Below are positions 17,390 to 26,522 of a DNA stretch of 64,000 nucleotides, piece by piece. A program made the translations under genes and the position numbers. Positions within the stretch are counted from its first letter, which is position 1. Each line of letters opens with the position of its first letter. The stretch is taken from NCBI GenBank assembly GCA_023433945.1, contig JAEYTP010000079.1, positions 29,982-93,981 on the forward strand, in the 5' to 3' direction. The DNA is from Bacillota bacterium. GTDB lineage: Bacteria > Bacillota > Clostridia > Acetivibrionales > DSM-1351. The notes below the pieces were generated by a model. The model was not told the origin of the DNA, searched no databases, and saw nothing but the letters and a program-made list of their open reading frames with translations.

Positions 17390-19177
17390 ATGTATAAAAT
17401 AAATTCTAATGAAAATAAGATAGATATTGCACCAAATACTCCACTGCTTGATGCACTCCGAAGCAATCAAAATCTTTTGAGTGCTCCATGCAATGGTAAT
17501 GGAACATGCGGAAAATGTAAGGTCAAGGTTCTCTCTGGAGATACTAACCCACCTACATTCCAGGAGATTAGTTTGCTTGGTGAAAATGCCATAGCAGAAG
17601 GTTATAGACTTGCATGTAATGTTTATGCAGTTTCTGACATATCCATAGAGTTCCCTCAGGAAAATGCATCTGCACAGATTGTTACTGAAGGCATTGAACA
17701 TGATATAAATATAGCACCACCATTAATTAAGCAGTATATAAAATTACCCAAACCATCATTAAAGGATCAGCTTAGCGATGCTCATAGAATTCTTAAAGCA
17801 GCGGAGGCCGATACCCTGCCATTAGAATTGATAAAAATTGCACCTGCACTGTTACGTGATAGTGATTACGGTATAACACTGATTAAAAACGGGCGCAAAA
17901 TAATAGGCATTGAAGGTAAAAACACCTCTAACATTTTATATGGTGTAGCTGTAGACATTGGTACTACAACAATAGCCACTTATCTATTCAATTGTAATAC
18001 CGGATCAAGAGTTGGAGTTCATTCACTGCTCAATCCACAGAAAATATTTGGCTCGGATGTCATATCGAGAATAAAGCACTCTATAGACGATATTGAAGGC
18101 CAGGATGACCTAAATGAAGGTATTGTTTTAGCAATTAACGACAGTATTAATGAGCTTTGCAAGAAAGCTAAAATTTCCTGTGATGATATATATTCTATAG
18201 CACTGGTTGGAAATACTACTATGCTGCATTTTCTGCTTAATGTACCAGCAGGTAATATCGCAAACGCTCCATTCATTCCAGCTTTTACAGCCCTGCAGAC
18301 ACTCCCTGCCCGAAAGCTCGGACTGTGCATGAATGAATACGCAACCGCATTTGTTTTACCAAGCGTGTCTGCCTATATAGGGGCTGACACAGTCGGCGCT
18401 GTACTAGCAACACAGTTGCACCAAAGCAGTTCCATCTCATTACTCATTGACATCGGGACAAACGGAGAAATTGTGCTAGGAAACAATGCCTTCATGTATA
18501 GCTGTTCTTCGGCAGCAGGCCCTGCATTTGAGGGTGCAAATATACGAAACGGCATAGGAAGTGTCTTTGGAGCTATAAATAGTATTTCACTAGTAAATGG
18601 ACTTTCTTATACTACAATCGGTGATACTGAGCCAATAGGCATATGCGGCACTGGCGTAGTGGATGCTGTGGCACAGCTTCTTGAGATAGAATTAATAGAC
18701 GAAACCGGCAGGATTAATCACAAGTGGGAATCAAATGATCCTGTTATAGCTTCACTTTCGGAGCATATAAGCAAAATTGATGGACAAATCGCCTTTCACA
18801 TTGATAAGGATATTTATATTACACAGAAGGATATTAGAGAACTACAGAATGCAAAGGCAGCTATTACCGCAGGTATACAGGTATTGATTGAACAAGCAGG
18901 AATTAGCTATGATGATATCGAAAATGTTTATCTAGCGGGCGGCTTTGGAAGCTATATAAACAATGAAAATGCGGTAAAAATTGGTCTTATTCCTTCACAG
19001 CTAAAGAATAAGATCAAGTCAGTTGGAAACGCTGCTGGACAAGGTGCTAGATATGCCTTGCTATCTGAGTATTATTTGCAGCAGTCTGTAGATATAAGTA
19101 GAAGAATTGAATATATCGAGCTTTCTGCATCAAAGTCATTTAACGATTACTATATTGATTGTATGATGTTTGAGTAG
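17390..19177 (+). CDS. ASKHA-domain corrinoid reductive activator with N-terminal ferredoxin (RACo/RamA type)
   Basis: 595 residues from the ATG at 17390 (AAAGGAG 7 bases upstream). Residues 1-90 form a 2Fe-2S ferredoxin domain (APCNGNGTCGKCKVKV plus a later Cys). The rest is the DUF4445/ASKHA ATPase: VAVDIGTTTIATYLF, VALVGNTTMLHFLL, LLIDIGTNGEIVLG, SSAAGPAFEGANI and VYLAGGFGSYINNENA. Such proteins use ATP to drive electrons onto inactive cob(II)alamin of a corrinoid protein. The likely client is the carrier encoded at 14609. The 28-base gap from cobT supports one operon. Confidence 0.93.
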   Translation: MYKINSNENKIDIAPNTPLLDALRSNQNLLSAPCNGNGTCGKCKVKVLSGDTNPPTFQEISLLGENAIAEGYRLACNVYAVSDISIEFPQENASAQIVTEGIEHDINIAPPLIKQYIKLPKPSLKDQLSDAHRILKAAEADTLPLELIKIAPALLRDSDYGITLIKNGRKIIGIEGKNTSNILYGVAVDIGTTTIATYLFNCNTGSRVGVHSLLNPQKIFGSDVISRIKHSIDDIEGQDDLNEGIVLAINDSINELCKKAKISCDDIYSIALVGNTTMLHFLLNVPAGNIANAPFIPAFTALQTLPARKLGLCMNEYATAFVLPSVSAYIGADTVGAVLATQLHQSSSISLLIDIGTNGEIVLGNNAFMYSCSSAAGPAFEGANIRNGIGSVFGAINSISLVNGLSYTTIGDTEPIGICGTGVVDAVAQLLEIELIDETGRINHKWESNDPVIASLSEHISKIDGQIAFHIDKDIYITQKDIRELQNAKAAITAGIQVLIEQAGISYDDIENVYLAGGFGSYINNENAVKIGLIPSQLKNKIKSVGNAAGQGARYALLSEYYLQQSVDISRRIEYIELSASKSFNDYYIDCMMFE

Positions 19178-19207
19178 CTATTTGTTGAAAAAGTGTAATG
19201 GAATATA

Positions 19208-19220
19208 TTGACTTGGTCAA
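19208..19220. promoter_or_regulatory. Small palindrome in the promoter region of the DUF2148 gene
   Basis: TTGAC-TTG-GTCAA is a perfect 5-bp inverted repeat that also contains a -35-like TTGACT. It may be an operator or chance. Downstream -10 candidates have poor spacing. Confidence 0.25.
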
Positions 19221-19283
19221 AAAAAGACTATCTTTATAGTGAGATACATTAAGGTTGTTTATTTTTAAAAGAGGGGTGTTACA

Positions 19284-19820
19284 ATGGCTTTAATTAAAGA
19301 GGAAGATGTACGATTGGAAGAAGTGCTCTCGGTAGCAAAGAAAATGGCCATAGCAGCAAGAACCGCACCAAAGGCAAAAGGTGTGGACAATCTTGAGATA
19401 GCTGTTTTGACAGGTCCGGAGCTGGTTTCTTTAGCTAATCATATGACTCAGATGGTGAAAAAAGGCTCTCCAAAGTTTTTTCTAAGAGATGCAGGGAATG
19501 TTATGGCGGGTCAGGCATTGTTCGTTATAGGTTCAAAAATAAAGCCATTTGGATTACCTTCATGCGGATGGTGTGGCTATAAAGACTGTGCTGAAAAGGC
19601 CAAAAATCCTGATACACCTTGTGTATTTAACACGACAGACCTTGGCATTGCTGTCGGCAGTGCAGCGTCTATTGCGATGGACAATAGAATTGATAATAGG
19701 ATAATGTTCTCGGTAGGTAAAGCTATAATAGATATGGGCATCTTGGGACCGGAAGTAAAAATTGCTTATGGGATTCCACTCAGTGTAAGTGGAAAGAGCC
19801 CCTTCTTTGATAGAGGATAA
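19284..19820 (+). CDS. DUF2148 ferredoxin-domain protein
   Basis: 178 residues of the DUF2148 family, annotated only as ferredoxin-like. A cysteine cluster GLPSCGWCGYKDCAEKAKNPDTPC (C-x2-C-x4-C-x10-C) is suited to one iron-sulfur cluster. A Gly/Ala-rich segment LGIAVGSAASIAMDN resembles a flavin- or nucleotide-fold helix. GAGGGG lies 8 bases upstream of the ATG. A 106-base gap separates it from the activator gene, so it may be co-transcribed or have its own promoter. It could be an electron donor to the activator; that is inference from position. Confidence 0.8.
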   Translation: MALIKEEDVRLEEVLSVAKKMAIAARTAPKAKGVDNLEIAVLTGPELVSLANHMTQMVKKGSPKFFLRDAGNVMAGQALFVIGSKIKPFGLPSCGWCGYKDCAEKAKNPDTPCVFNTTDLGIAVGSAASIAMDNRIDNRIMFSVGKAIIDMGILGPEVKIAYGIPLSVSGKSPFFDRG

Positions 19821-19828
19821 GCTCTTTA

Positions 19829-19921
19829 TTGAAAAGTGCATAAGCCTGTTACTTTAAAGTGTGTAAACCTGTTACTTGAAAGTGCATAAGCCTCTTCCTT
19901 GAAAATGATTAACCTGTTGTC
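19829..19921. repeat. Degenerate 22-25 bp tandem repeat, four units
   Basis: Units start at 19829, 19854, 19877 and 19900, each a variant of TGAAAGTGCATAAGCCTGTT. The array begins 9 bases after the DUF2148 stop codon. Confidence 0.8.
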
Positions 19922-19965
19922 TATTAGGGCGTAAATTGCCACTTTGATTTTAGTGTTATAAATAA

Positions 19966-20006
19966 AGCCTTCAAATTGATTGAGTGAACAAATCAGTTTG
20001 AAGGCT
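19966..20006. terminator. Bidirectional hairpin between DUF2148 and cobS
   Basis: Arms AGCCTTCAAATTGATT (19966-19981) and AATCAGTTTGAAGGCT (19991-20006) pair over 16 positions with one G-U. TTTATTTAT follows on the minus strand, suiting it best to cobS. Confidence 0.7.
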
Positions 20007-20076
20007 ACTTATTTATCATACATTATTATTCTTTAAACTCTTTTTTAATCTTTTCATAACATCCATAATTGCTATG

Positions 20077-20850
20077 CTATATCATTTTTATTGCGCAAGC
20101 ACACAGCAAAAATATAGCTTGGTTCAATTCACAAACTGCTCCTAATATATCTCCTGTAGCCCCGCCTATTTTTCTAGAAAGTGCCTTAACCATTAATACG
20201 GCTGAAATAGGAGGAATTGCCATAAGTACACCCATCTTTACATCATATTCGAAACCACAAACAAAGAGTCCTGCTGAAATCAGTAAATATATTATCAAGC
20301 CTTTCAAAAACTCTTTTTTGCCGCAGTAGTCTATAAAGGATTTCCCAAGTCCCTCTCCTGCTCTGGCATATACAGAAACAGAGGCTCCTAGTATGGAACC
20401 TACTCTACCAGCTACGGGCATAAATGCTACCATAAATAGAAAGTATTTATCAGAATACAGCTGTGATAAGACAGAAAAATCCACCAATAACACACACAAA
20501 ACTGCAAGGACAGCATTTGTTCCAACACGGCTATCCCTCATGATTTCTAAAATTCTCTCCTTTGGCCTGTTTGAAAATATACCGTCAAAGGTATCACCCA
20601 AGCCATCTAGGTGCAAGCCCCCTGTAATAATAATATAAATCACAATAATTAATACAGCTGACACCGAAGCCGGAAATATAAAGGATAATCCAAATGACAC
20701 TGCAGCTAATATTAATCCAATGAAAAGTCCAATAACAGGAGCATAAATCAGCCCTTTAGCAAAGTCCTCGGTAGATGCCTTCACATTAATATTAATGGGG
20801 ATTCTAGTAAAAAACTGAAGCATTAAAATTAGCTTGCTTAATACTTTCAT
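20077..20850 (-). CDS. cobS: Adenosylcobinamide-GDP ribazoletransferase CobS
   Basis: 257 residues, an integral membrane enzyme joining adenosylcobinamide-GDP to alpha-ribazole (phosphate), the last assembly step of the nucleotide loop. The start MLQFFTRIPIN, the acidic motif GGLHLDGLGDTFDGIF (metal-binding Asp residues) and RILEIMRDSRVGTNAV are diagnostic. Several hydrophobic segments follow. The nearest AAGGAG is 14 bases from the ATG, longer than usual. It lies downstream of cobU on the same strand, 156 bases away. Confidence 0.94.
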   Translation of the reverse strand: MKVLSKLILMLQFFTRIPININVKASTEDFAKGLIYAPVIGLFIGLILAAVSFGLSFIFPASVSAVLIIVIYIIITGGLHLDGLGDTFDGIFSNRPKERILEIMRDSRVGTNAVLAVLCVLLVDFSVLSQLYSDKYFLFMVAFMPVAGRVGSILGASVSVYARAGEGLGKSFIDYCGKKEFLKGLIIYLLISAGLFVCGFEYDVKMGVLMAIPPISAVLMVKALSRKIGGATGDILGAVCELNQAIFLLCACAIKMI

Positions 20851-21006
20851 GGTTATTATGGTTACTCCTTTTTGTTGTTTTGTTTGCTTTTCATAATGTT
20901 ATAGATGTTAAATATTCATGCATCTAGAATATTTTCAATATAACATATAAAATCTTCTTGATACTTTTTTTCAAGCATGGTAATTTTAATCTGTTATCTT
21001 ATAAAA

Positions 21007-21600
21007 CTACTTAATTCTCATTGGAATACCTGAAACGCAAAAGTAAACCTCATCACAAGCCTTAGCAAGTGTCTGATTGACCCTTCCTGCAATATCACGA
21101 AAATCACGCCCCATTTTATACTCTGGGACAAGTCCAAGTCCCACCTCATTAGTAACAAAAATAAATGTAAGCTCACTGCTTTTTGCAGAATCTATTAAGG
21201 CCTGAACTTCCCTATGTATATTGTTTTCTACTTCTTGAACCTGCTCCATTGTCAAATCATCCCACTGCGTCAAAGTGCAATCATAAACCTCTGGACAGTC
21301 CAGCATTAGATTTGTTGTCATTATAGTCACGCAATCGAGCAGTGCTGCATCAAAACCATTTGTATATTTGGGAAGGATGGTATCAAAGCCTCTATAAGCC
21401 TCAATTGTTAACCAGTTGGAGGGTCTTTGCTCAATGTGCTTTTTTATTCTCAAAATCATTTCATCATCTGTGCGCTTCGCTGTAGCAATGTATATTATGT
21501 TCTTACCTATACTATTTGCAATAGCTTCTGCATAGGAGCTCTTTCCGCTCCTTGCTCCACCAGTTACCATTATCATTTTTGACAAGTATCTCTCCCCCAT
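21007..21600 (-). CDS. cobU: Adenosylcobinamide kinase/guanylyltransferase CobU
   Basis: 197 residues. The bifunctional enzyme phosphorylates adenosylcobinamide and attaches GMP. P-loop GGARSGKS sits at residues 14-21, and the family blocks YIATAKRTDDEM, LLDCVTIMTTNL and FVTNEVGLGLVPEYKMGRDFRDIAGRVNQ follow. The start is uncertain: the ATG at 21600 follows AGGGG, but a TTG at 21585 has GGGGGAG at good spacing and would leave a terminator-like hairpin (21604-21634) in the leader. Together with CobS and CobT it completes late cobamide assembly. Confidence 0.94.
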   Translation of the reverse strand: MGERYLSKMIMVTGGARSGKSSYAEAIANSIGKNIIYIATAKRTDDEMILRIKKHIEQRPSNWLTIEAYRGFDTILPKYTNGFDAALLDCVTIMTTNLMLDCPEVYDCTLTQWDDLTMEQVQEVENNIHREVQALIDSAKSSELTFIFVTNEVGLGLVPEYKMGRDFRDIAGRVNQTLAKACDEVYFCVSGIPMRIK

Positions 21601-21603
21601 ATC

Positions 21604-21634
21604 AAAAAATCCCCTAAACCAAGTTTAAGAGATT
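21604..21634 (-). terminator. Hairpin terminator touching the cobU start (possible attenuator)
   Basis: On the minus strand AATCTCTTAAAC and GTTTAGGGGATT form a 12-bp stem (two G-U) with a TTG loop, followed by a T-run (21604-21609) three bases from the annotated cobU start. It can end deoB transcripts, but cobU mRNA must then initiate inside it or read through. Confidence 0.65.
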
Positions 21635-21706
21635 TTTTATTGTACTACAATAGTATAATATTTTGATATAAAAATATATAAATATCTTTGTAAATGTTGA
21701 ATTTAA

Positions 21707-21810
21707 TTAACTATATTATAAATAAATACAGTCTTTACTTAACCATATATTAAATAAATAAGTGTTTCCTTAACTATATTTTGATTAAATGCTACCTTTA
21801 CTTAGCTATT
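21707..21810. repeat. Degenerate 32-bp tandem repeat running into the deoB stop
   Basis: TTAAC/TTAGC recurs at 21707, 21739, 21770 and 21802 (spacing 32, 31, 32) within AT-rich units such as TTAACTATAT. The last unit includes the final codons of deoB, whose stop is 21798-21800. Confidence 0.65.
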
Positions 21811-22979
21811 TCGGAATAAAAGCTTGTTGCAGGAAAAACATTCTCTACCTCAAACATCTCCGCTAAAGTACTCGCAACATCAGCAAAAGTTACCCTTGTA
21901 CCAAGGTTAACATCACTCTTTATGCTCTTACCGTAAATAAGCAGAGGAACATGTTCTCTGGAGTGATCAGTACTTTCAGTTGTCGGATCACAGCCATGGT
22001 CAGCAGTAATGATTAGTACATCGTCTTCCTTCATAGCATCCATTATTTCAGGTAGTCGTTTGTCAAATTCCTCAAGTGCATCTTTATAGCCTTGGGCATT
22101 GTTGCGATGTCCAAAGAGCATATCAAAGTCAACCAGGTTTGTAAATATTAAGCCTTTGTTCTGCTGCTTCATGAAATCAATTGTCATATCAACACCGTGC
22201 ATATTGCTCTTGGTGTGGTCTGCTTTTGTAATTCCCTTCTTTGAAAAAATATCCTCGATTTTTCCAACAGCTATAACGTCTAGACCCTTTTTGCTGAGCT
22301 TATCAAGTATTGTATCGCTAGCGGGAGCAGCAGAGTAGTCCCTTCTGTTTGATGTACGAGTAAAGTTACCTGGCTCACCAATAAATGGTCTTGCTATTAC
22401 TCTGCCAACCATGTGCTCATCCTTAAGCATGTCCCTAGCAATTTGACATATTTTGTACAATTCATCTATCGGCACTATATCTTCATGCGCGGCTATCTGA
22501 AAAACGCTATCAGCAGAGGTGTATACAATCAGCTTACCTGTCCTCATATGCTCCTCACCATACTGCTTGATAATTTCAGTACCTGATGCAGCGCAATTTG
22601 CTAACACACCTCTTCCGGTAAGCCTTGTGAATTCATCTAAAACCTCCTGAGGGAAGCCATCAGGGTATGTTGGAAAAGGCTTTTTGAGCTGCAGTCCAGC
22701 TAACTCCCAATGTCCGGTAATGGTGTCCTTGCCATTTGACACTTCTGCCATTCTAGCATAGCTACCATCAACCTGCTCAGGTACTGGCAGATAATTAATA
22801 CCATCTATCTTTCCTAATCCCAGCTTACTTAGGTTTGGAAGCGAGATACCTCCACATTTCTTCACAATGTTTCCCAAAGTATTGCTGCCCACATCTCCAA
22901 AATCAGCTGCATCAGGTAATTCCCCTATTCCAACACTGTCTAAAACTATGAGTATTGCACGATTTATATTATTTCCCAC
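21798..22979 (-). CDS. deoB: Phosphopentomutase DeoB
   Basis: 393 residues from a GTG start with AGGAG 9 bases upstream. It interconverts (deoxy)ribose 1- and 5-phosphates in nucleoside salvage. Metal-binding motifs of the alkaline-phosphatase fold are present: VLDSVGIGELPDA near the N-terminus, GKDTITGHWELAG (Thr nucleophile region), NLVDFDMLFGHRNN, TADHGCDPTT and DHSREHVPLLIYG. The length is typical (about 390). It is alone; no nucleoside phosphorylase lies next to it. Confidence 0.96.
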   Translation of the reverse strand: MGNNINRAILIVLDSVGIGELPDAADFGDVGSNTLGNIVKKCGGISLPNLSKLGLGKIDGINYLPVPEQVDGSYARMAEVSNGKDTITGHWELAGLQLKKPFPTYPDGFPQEVLDEFTRLTGRGVLANCAASGTEIIKQYGEEHMRTGKLIVYTSADSVFQIAAHEDIVPIDELYKICQIARDMLKDEHMVGRVIARPFIGEPGNFTRTSNRRDYSAAPASDTILDKLSKKGLDVIAVGKIEDIFSKKGITKADHTKSNMHGVDMTIDFMKQQNKGLIFTNLVDFDMLFGHRNNAQGYKDALEEFDKRLPEIMDAMKEDDVLIITADHGCDPTTESTDHSREHVPLLIYGKSIKSDVNLGTRVTFADVASTLAEMFEVENVFPATSFYSEIAK

Positions 22980-23324
22980 AATATCAAGCTCCTCTCTTAT
23001 ATAATTACTGAATTACTTACAAATATCATTTCATAAAAGTATTAGTGTTATTAATGTGCAAAAGTAATTAATTAATAACATTATACCAAAAATTATATTA
23101 ATTTTTTACCGATGTATACTTATTTATTACCCAATAAGTAATAAACTTAACCTCCTCACTATCGCTTAAATTATAAGCAAAATCCACTATATTCTTATAA
23201 CTTCGTCATAAAATTGTAATGTAACCCAGCTAATTTATGATATATTATTATTACATGATTATATTTGGATTTTATTGAATTGTTATGACATATATGAGAT
23301 GAGAATGAAAGGACGTTTTACATA
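22980..23324. other. Divergent promoter region between deoB and capA
   Basis: 345 bases of very AT-rich sequence between two divergent genes. It must hold both promoters, but I could not pick out a convincing -35/-10 pair, operator palindrome, riboswitch or small ORF. Only the ribosome binding sites at each end are clear. Confidence 0.4.
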
Positions 23325-24683
23325 ATGAGAAATAATAGAGTACACACTTTTAAGTGCACCTTTTTAGTTCTAAGTATAATGTGCTGTATACTGCTTTTGG
23401 CAATTACAGTGAGTGGCGAAGTATCTGCGTATACTGATTCATCAACTCAAAGTAAAATAGTGTTAACCCAAGCGCAACCGTCAGTACCAGCTAGCGATAC
23501 TGCAAGTAGTACTGCGGCCTCAGCTAGCGATACTGCAAATAATCCTGCTAACTCAGAAAACAGTACCACCTCGAACTCGGCAATCACTACTGGTAGTTCA
23601 GTAGAAATAGTTTCTCCCCCCGCAATAGATACAAAACCAGAGGTAAGAACAATCTCAATTGCTGCAGTTGGGGACATAATGTCGCACAAGGATAACCTAA
23701 CAGCGGCATATAATCCTAAAACAAAGACATATGATTTTAGTGATTGTTTCCAATACATAGCTCCAGAGCTAAAAAATAGTGATTTGGTAATAGGAAATTT
23801 TGAAACTGTAACAGCAGGTTTAAAGGAGGTTTATTCCTCTTATCCCTCTTTCAATACTCCCGACGAAATATTGAAGGCTATTGCTTCTTCTGGCTTCGAT
23901 GTTCTGTCTACAGCAAATAATCATTGTTTGGATAGGGGGGTAGCAGGTCTTGCCAGAACGATAAAGTTGATTCAAGAAAATGGAATGATAAATGTAGGTA
24001 GTTCTATTGACGGTAAGAATAAGTATGTTACCAAGGAAATCAATGGTATAAAGGTAAGTATTCTATCATATACGTATGCTTTCAATAGTAATGATTCCAA
24101 GCTTAGCAAAAAAACCATAGAACAGTACTTAAGTCCTATAAACGAAGCACAGATTAAAAAGGATATTCAGAGTGTCCGGTTACAGGGCACAGATGCGGTA
24201 ATAGTAATAATGCATTGGGGAAATGAATACCAGAGGCAACCAAGCACATATCAAACTGCATTGGCTAAAAAGATTTTTGAATGGGGCGGAGATATTATAT
24301 TGGGTTCACATCCTCATGTAGTACAAAAATCTGAAATAATGAAGGTTAATGGACAAAACAAATACGTAATTTACTCAATGGGTAATATAGTGTCAGGATA
24401 TAGAAGAACAGATACTGGCAAAAGACCAAATAAGATATACACAGAGGATGGAGTAATAGTTAAGTTAACTATTGAAAAAGATACTAATAACAAAGTATCA
24501 ATTAAAACAGTCAACCATATACCGACATGGCTTGACAAGTACTATGTAAATGGTAAGCCTGTGTTTAGAATACTGCCCATACCAAGCAGCGATTTTAAGG
24601 CAGAGTATATTAACTCTGGAAACGCCTCAAAAGTAAAGCAATCGTATATAAACACAATGGATCTTATGCATAATTTCAAATAA
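23325..24683 (+). CDS. CapA-family (poly-gamma-glutamate synthesis type) exported phosphoesterase-like protein
   Basis: 452 residues. A hydrophobic N-terminal segment (about 12-35) acts as signal or anchor and is followed by a Ser/Thr/Ala-rich linker to about 100. The CapA metallophosphatase-like domain holds AAVGDIMSHKDN, VIGNFETV, LSTANNHCLDRG, IVIMHWGNEY and ILGSHPHVVQ, the expected metal-site motifs. Outside poly-glutamate operons, CapA proteins are linked to cell-envelope polymer work of unclear chemistry. The gene leads a three-gene operon with an LtaS-like enzyme and a TPR protein. Confidence 0.88.
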   Translation: MRNNRVHTFKCTFLVLSIMCCILLLAITVSGEVSAYTDSSTQSKIVLTQAQPSVPASDTASSTAASASDTANNPANSENSTTSNSAITTGSSVEIVSPPAIDTKPEVRTISIAAVGDIMSHKDNLTAAYNPKTKTYDFSDCFQYIAPELKNSDLVIGNFETVTAGLKEVYSSYPSFNTPDEILKAIASSGFDVLSTANNHCLDRGVAGLARTIKLIQENGMINVGSSIDGKNKYVTKEINGIKVSILSYTYAFNSNDSKLSKKTIEQYLSPINEAQIKKDIQSVRLQGTDAVIVIMHWGNEYQRQPSTYQTALAKKIFEWGGDIILGSHPHVVQKSEIMKVNGQNKYVIYSMGNIVSGYRRTDTGKRPNKIYTEDGVIVKLTIEKDTNNKVSIKTVNHIPTWLDKYYVNGKPVFRILPIPSSDFKAEYINSGNASKVKQSYINTMDLMHNFK

Positions 24684-24695
24684 GGACGGTTATTA

Positions 24696-26501
24696 ATGAA
24701 AGATTACCTTAATATATTCGCAAACAATATAAAGACAGCTTTTTCAAATAAAAACTTAGTTAGATCATTAATTGCAATTATTATTTTTATACTTCTGAAT
24801 ACTCTAAAAACCGTAATTTATAACCTTTTTCTGCTTCCACAGGCAAATAGCGATATTTTCACTTATAAATTCTGGTTTGTACTAATAACAAGTACAATAG
24901 TACTTCTTTTTGTTATAGGCATTTGTTCAAGGGTTTGCTTTGCAATAATTTTAATAATACAAGGAATATATATGTTTACAAACATTTCCTATTACTTGTA
25001 TTACCATAGCTATTTGCATATAATGCAATGGTTTTCTCTATTCAAGGAGGCTGCTATATCAGCTTCTCACCTTGCAAATCCACAAAGTGCACAGTTATTA
25101 ATAGTATTTTTGGATGTACCTGTGATAATTTATTTGCTCATAAAGTTTTACTCGCCTGAGCTTAAAACAATACGTAAGTCCAAAATTAGATATGCAGTAA
25201 TTGCTTTATGCTTGATTTGTCTAACGGTAACTGAAGGAATTAATATAAGTAGTAATAAGTCCATTAACGATTTTATTGGAGACCGATATTCAGGGGAGTC
25301 CAAAATTGTTGAGCGCTATGGAACAACTGTGAATGCAGCCATAAACATATTTAATAATTATAGCGAAGAAAAGTTAATTAGCCAGTTTGAATATGGTAAT
25401 CTGCAAGAAGGTAACAAAGACAGCCTATCTGCTTTGCCTAATAATCAAACAAAACAAGCCCCAAATTTTGTAATAGTACAGGTTGAATCTATGGATTCAA
25501 ATATAGTAAAACAAAAGTATAATGACCAATATGTGATGCCATTTCTTGCTGGATTAATGGATACTAGCGTTTATTATCCATATACCTTGAGTTATCACCA
25601 GGGTGGCGGTACATCCGACACAGAGTTCTCTATTATCAACAGCATACAGCCGCTTGATTCATTTCCTGCTATCAAGCTCTCATCGTATTCACATAGTAAT
25701 TCCTTTGTATCAAGGCTTAAGAATGCCTCATATGAAACTATGGCCTTACATGGTAACGTAGGTACCTTTTATAATAGAGATATATCATTTTATAAAATGG
25801 GATTTAATAAGTTTTATGATATTAAATCCATGGGGTTTGAAGATGAGGGTTGGGGCGCTCCCGACCATAAGGTATTTGACTTTGCATTCAGAAAAATGCA
25901 GCAGACAAAAAAACCTTTTTGCTCCTATATTATAACTATGACAAGCCATGGACCTTTTGAGAGTTGCAGAAATTATTATAATAATCCTCGTTATGACAGT
26001 ATTGAGGATGAGATAGTTAAAAACTATTTTAACAGTATGAGCTATGTCGACGAAAGTTTAAAGAATTTTGTGAATAATATTCGTGCAAAATTCCCCAATA
26101 CTTATATCTTTATTGTCGGAGACCATACACCTAATATAAATGAACCAGAGTTCTACCAGTCTTCATTTATTGATGGAGATAAGTACCTTGAGTTTGTACC
26201 GCTTTTTATTGTAACTCCTGACAATCAGAAGTATGTGGAGACAACGCGGGTTGCATCATTCTTAGATATTTCACCAACAATACTAGAGTGCTCCGGCATA
26301 CCATATTCTCTGATGTCTAATGGCCATAACTTATTGACTCTACAGAAAAATACTATTAATATTGACTTAAAAGGCGGTTCATTTGATCGCTCCTGGTTGT
26401 ATGAAAAAATATCCAATATTGAGTATTCGGAAGAGGAACCTATATGGAGAAAATATCTGCCTGACTTTATAAAATCAGATTTATTTGAAAAGCATAACTA
26501 A
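24696..26501 (+). CDS. LTA synthase-like membrane sulfatase-fold phosphoglycerol transferase
   Basis: 601 residues. About five membrane helices lie in the first 180 residues, followed by an extracytoplasmic sulfatase-type domain. Active-site landmarks are VESMD (Glu264, metal), GGGTSDTEFS (Thr306, the expected nucleophile), LHGNVGTFYNRD, TMTSHGPF and VGDHTPN. The family polymerises or transfers glycerol phosphate from phosphatidylglycerol to cell-wall polymers. It lacks the long C-terminal tail of some LtaS proteins. It follows capA by 12 bases and precedes the TPR gene by 21, so the three likely act in one envelope process. Confidence 0.88.
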   Translation: MKDYLNIFANNIKTAFSNKNLVRSLIAIIIFILLNTLKTVIYNLFLLPQANSDIFTYKFWFVLITSTIVLLFVIGICSRVCFAIILIIQGIYMFTNISYYLYYHSYLHIMQWFSLFKEAAISASHLANPQSAQLLIVFLDVPVIIYLLIKFYSPELKTIRKSKIRYAVIALCLICLTVTEGINISSNKSINDFIGDRYSGESKIVERYGTTVNAAINIFNNYSEEKLISQFEYGNLQEGNKDSLSALPNNQTKQAPNFVIVQVESMDSNIVKQKYNDQYVMPFLAGLMDTSVYYPYTLSYHQGGGTSDTEFSIINSIQPLDSFPAIKLSSYSHSNSFVSRLKNASYETMALHGNVGTFYNRDISFYKMGFNKFYDIKSMGFEDEGWGAPDHKVFDFAFRKMQQTKKPFCSYIITMTSHGPFESCRNYYNNPRYDSIEDEIVKNYFNSMSYVDESLKNFVNNIRAKFPNTYIFIVGDHTPNINEPEFYQSSFIDGDKYLEFVPLFIVTPDNQKYVETTRVASFLDISPTILECSGIPYSLMSNGHNLLTLQKNTINIDLKGGSFDRSWLYEKISNIEYSEEEPIWRKYLPDFIKSDLFEKHN

Positions 26502-26522
26502 TAGAAAAACGGAGGTACTAGC

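Noticed and set aside
21601..21797. Cobalamin riboswitch upstream of cobU
   Set aside because: No B12 box or long conserved core is visible; the region is AT-rich tandem repeat plus one terminator hairpin.
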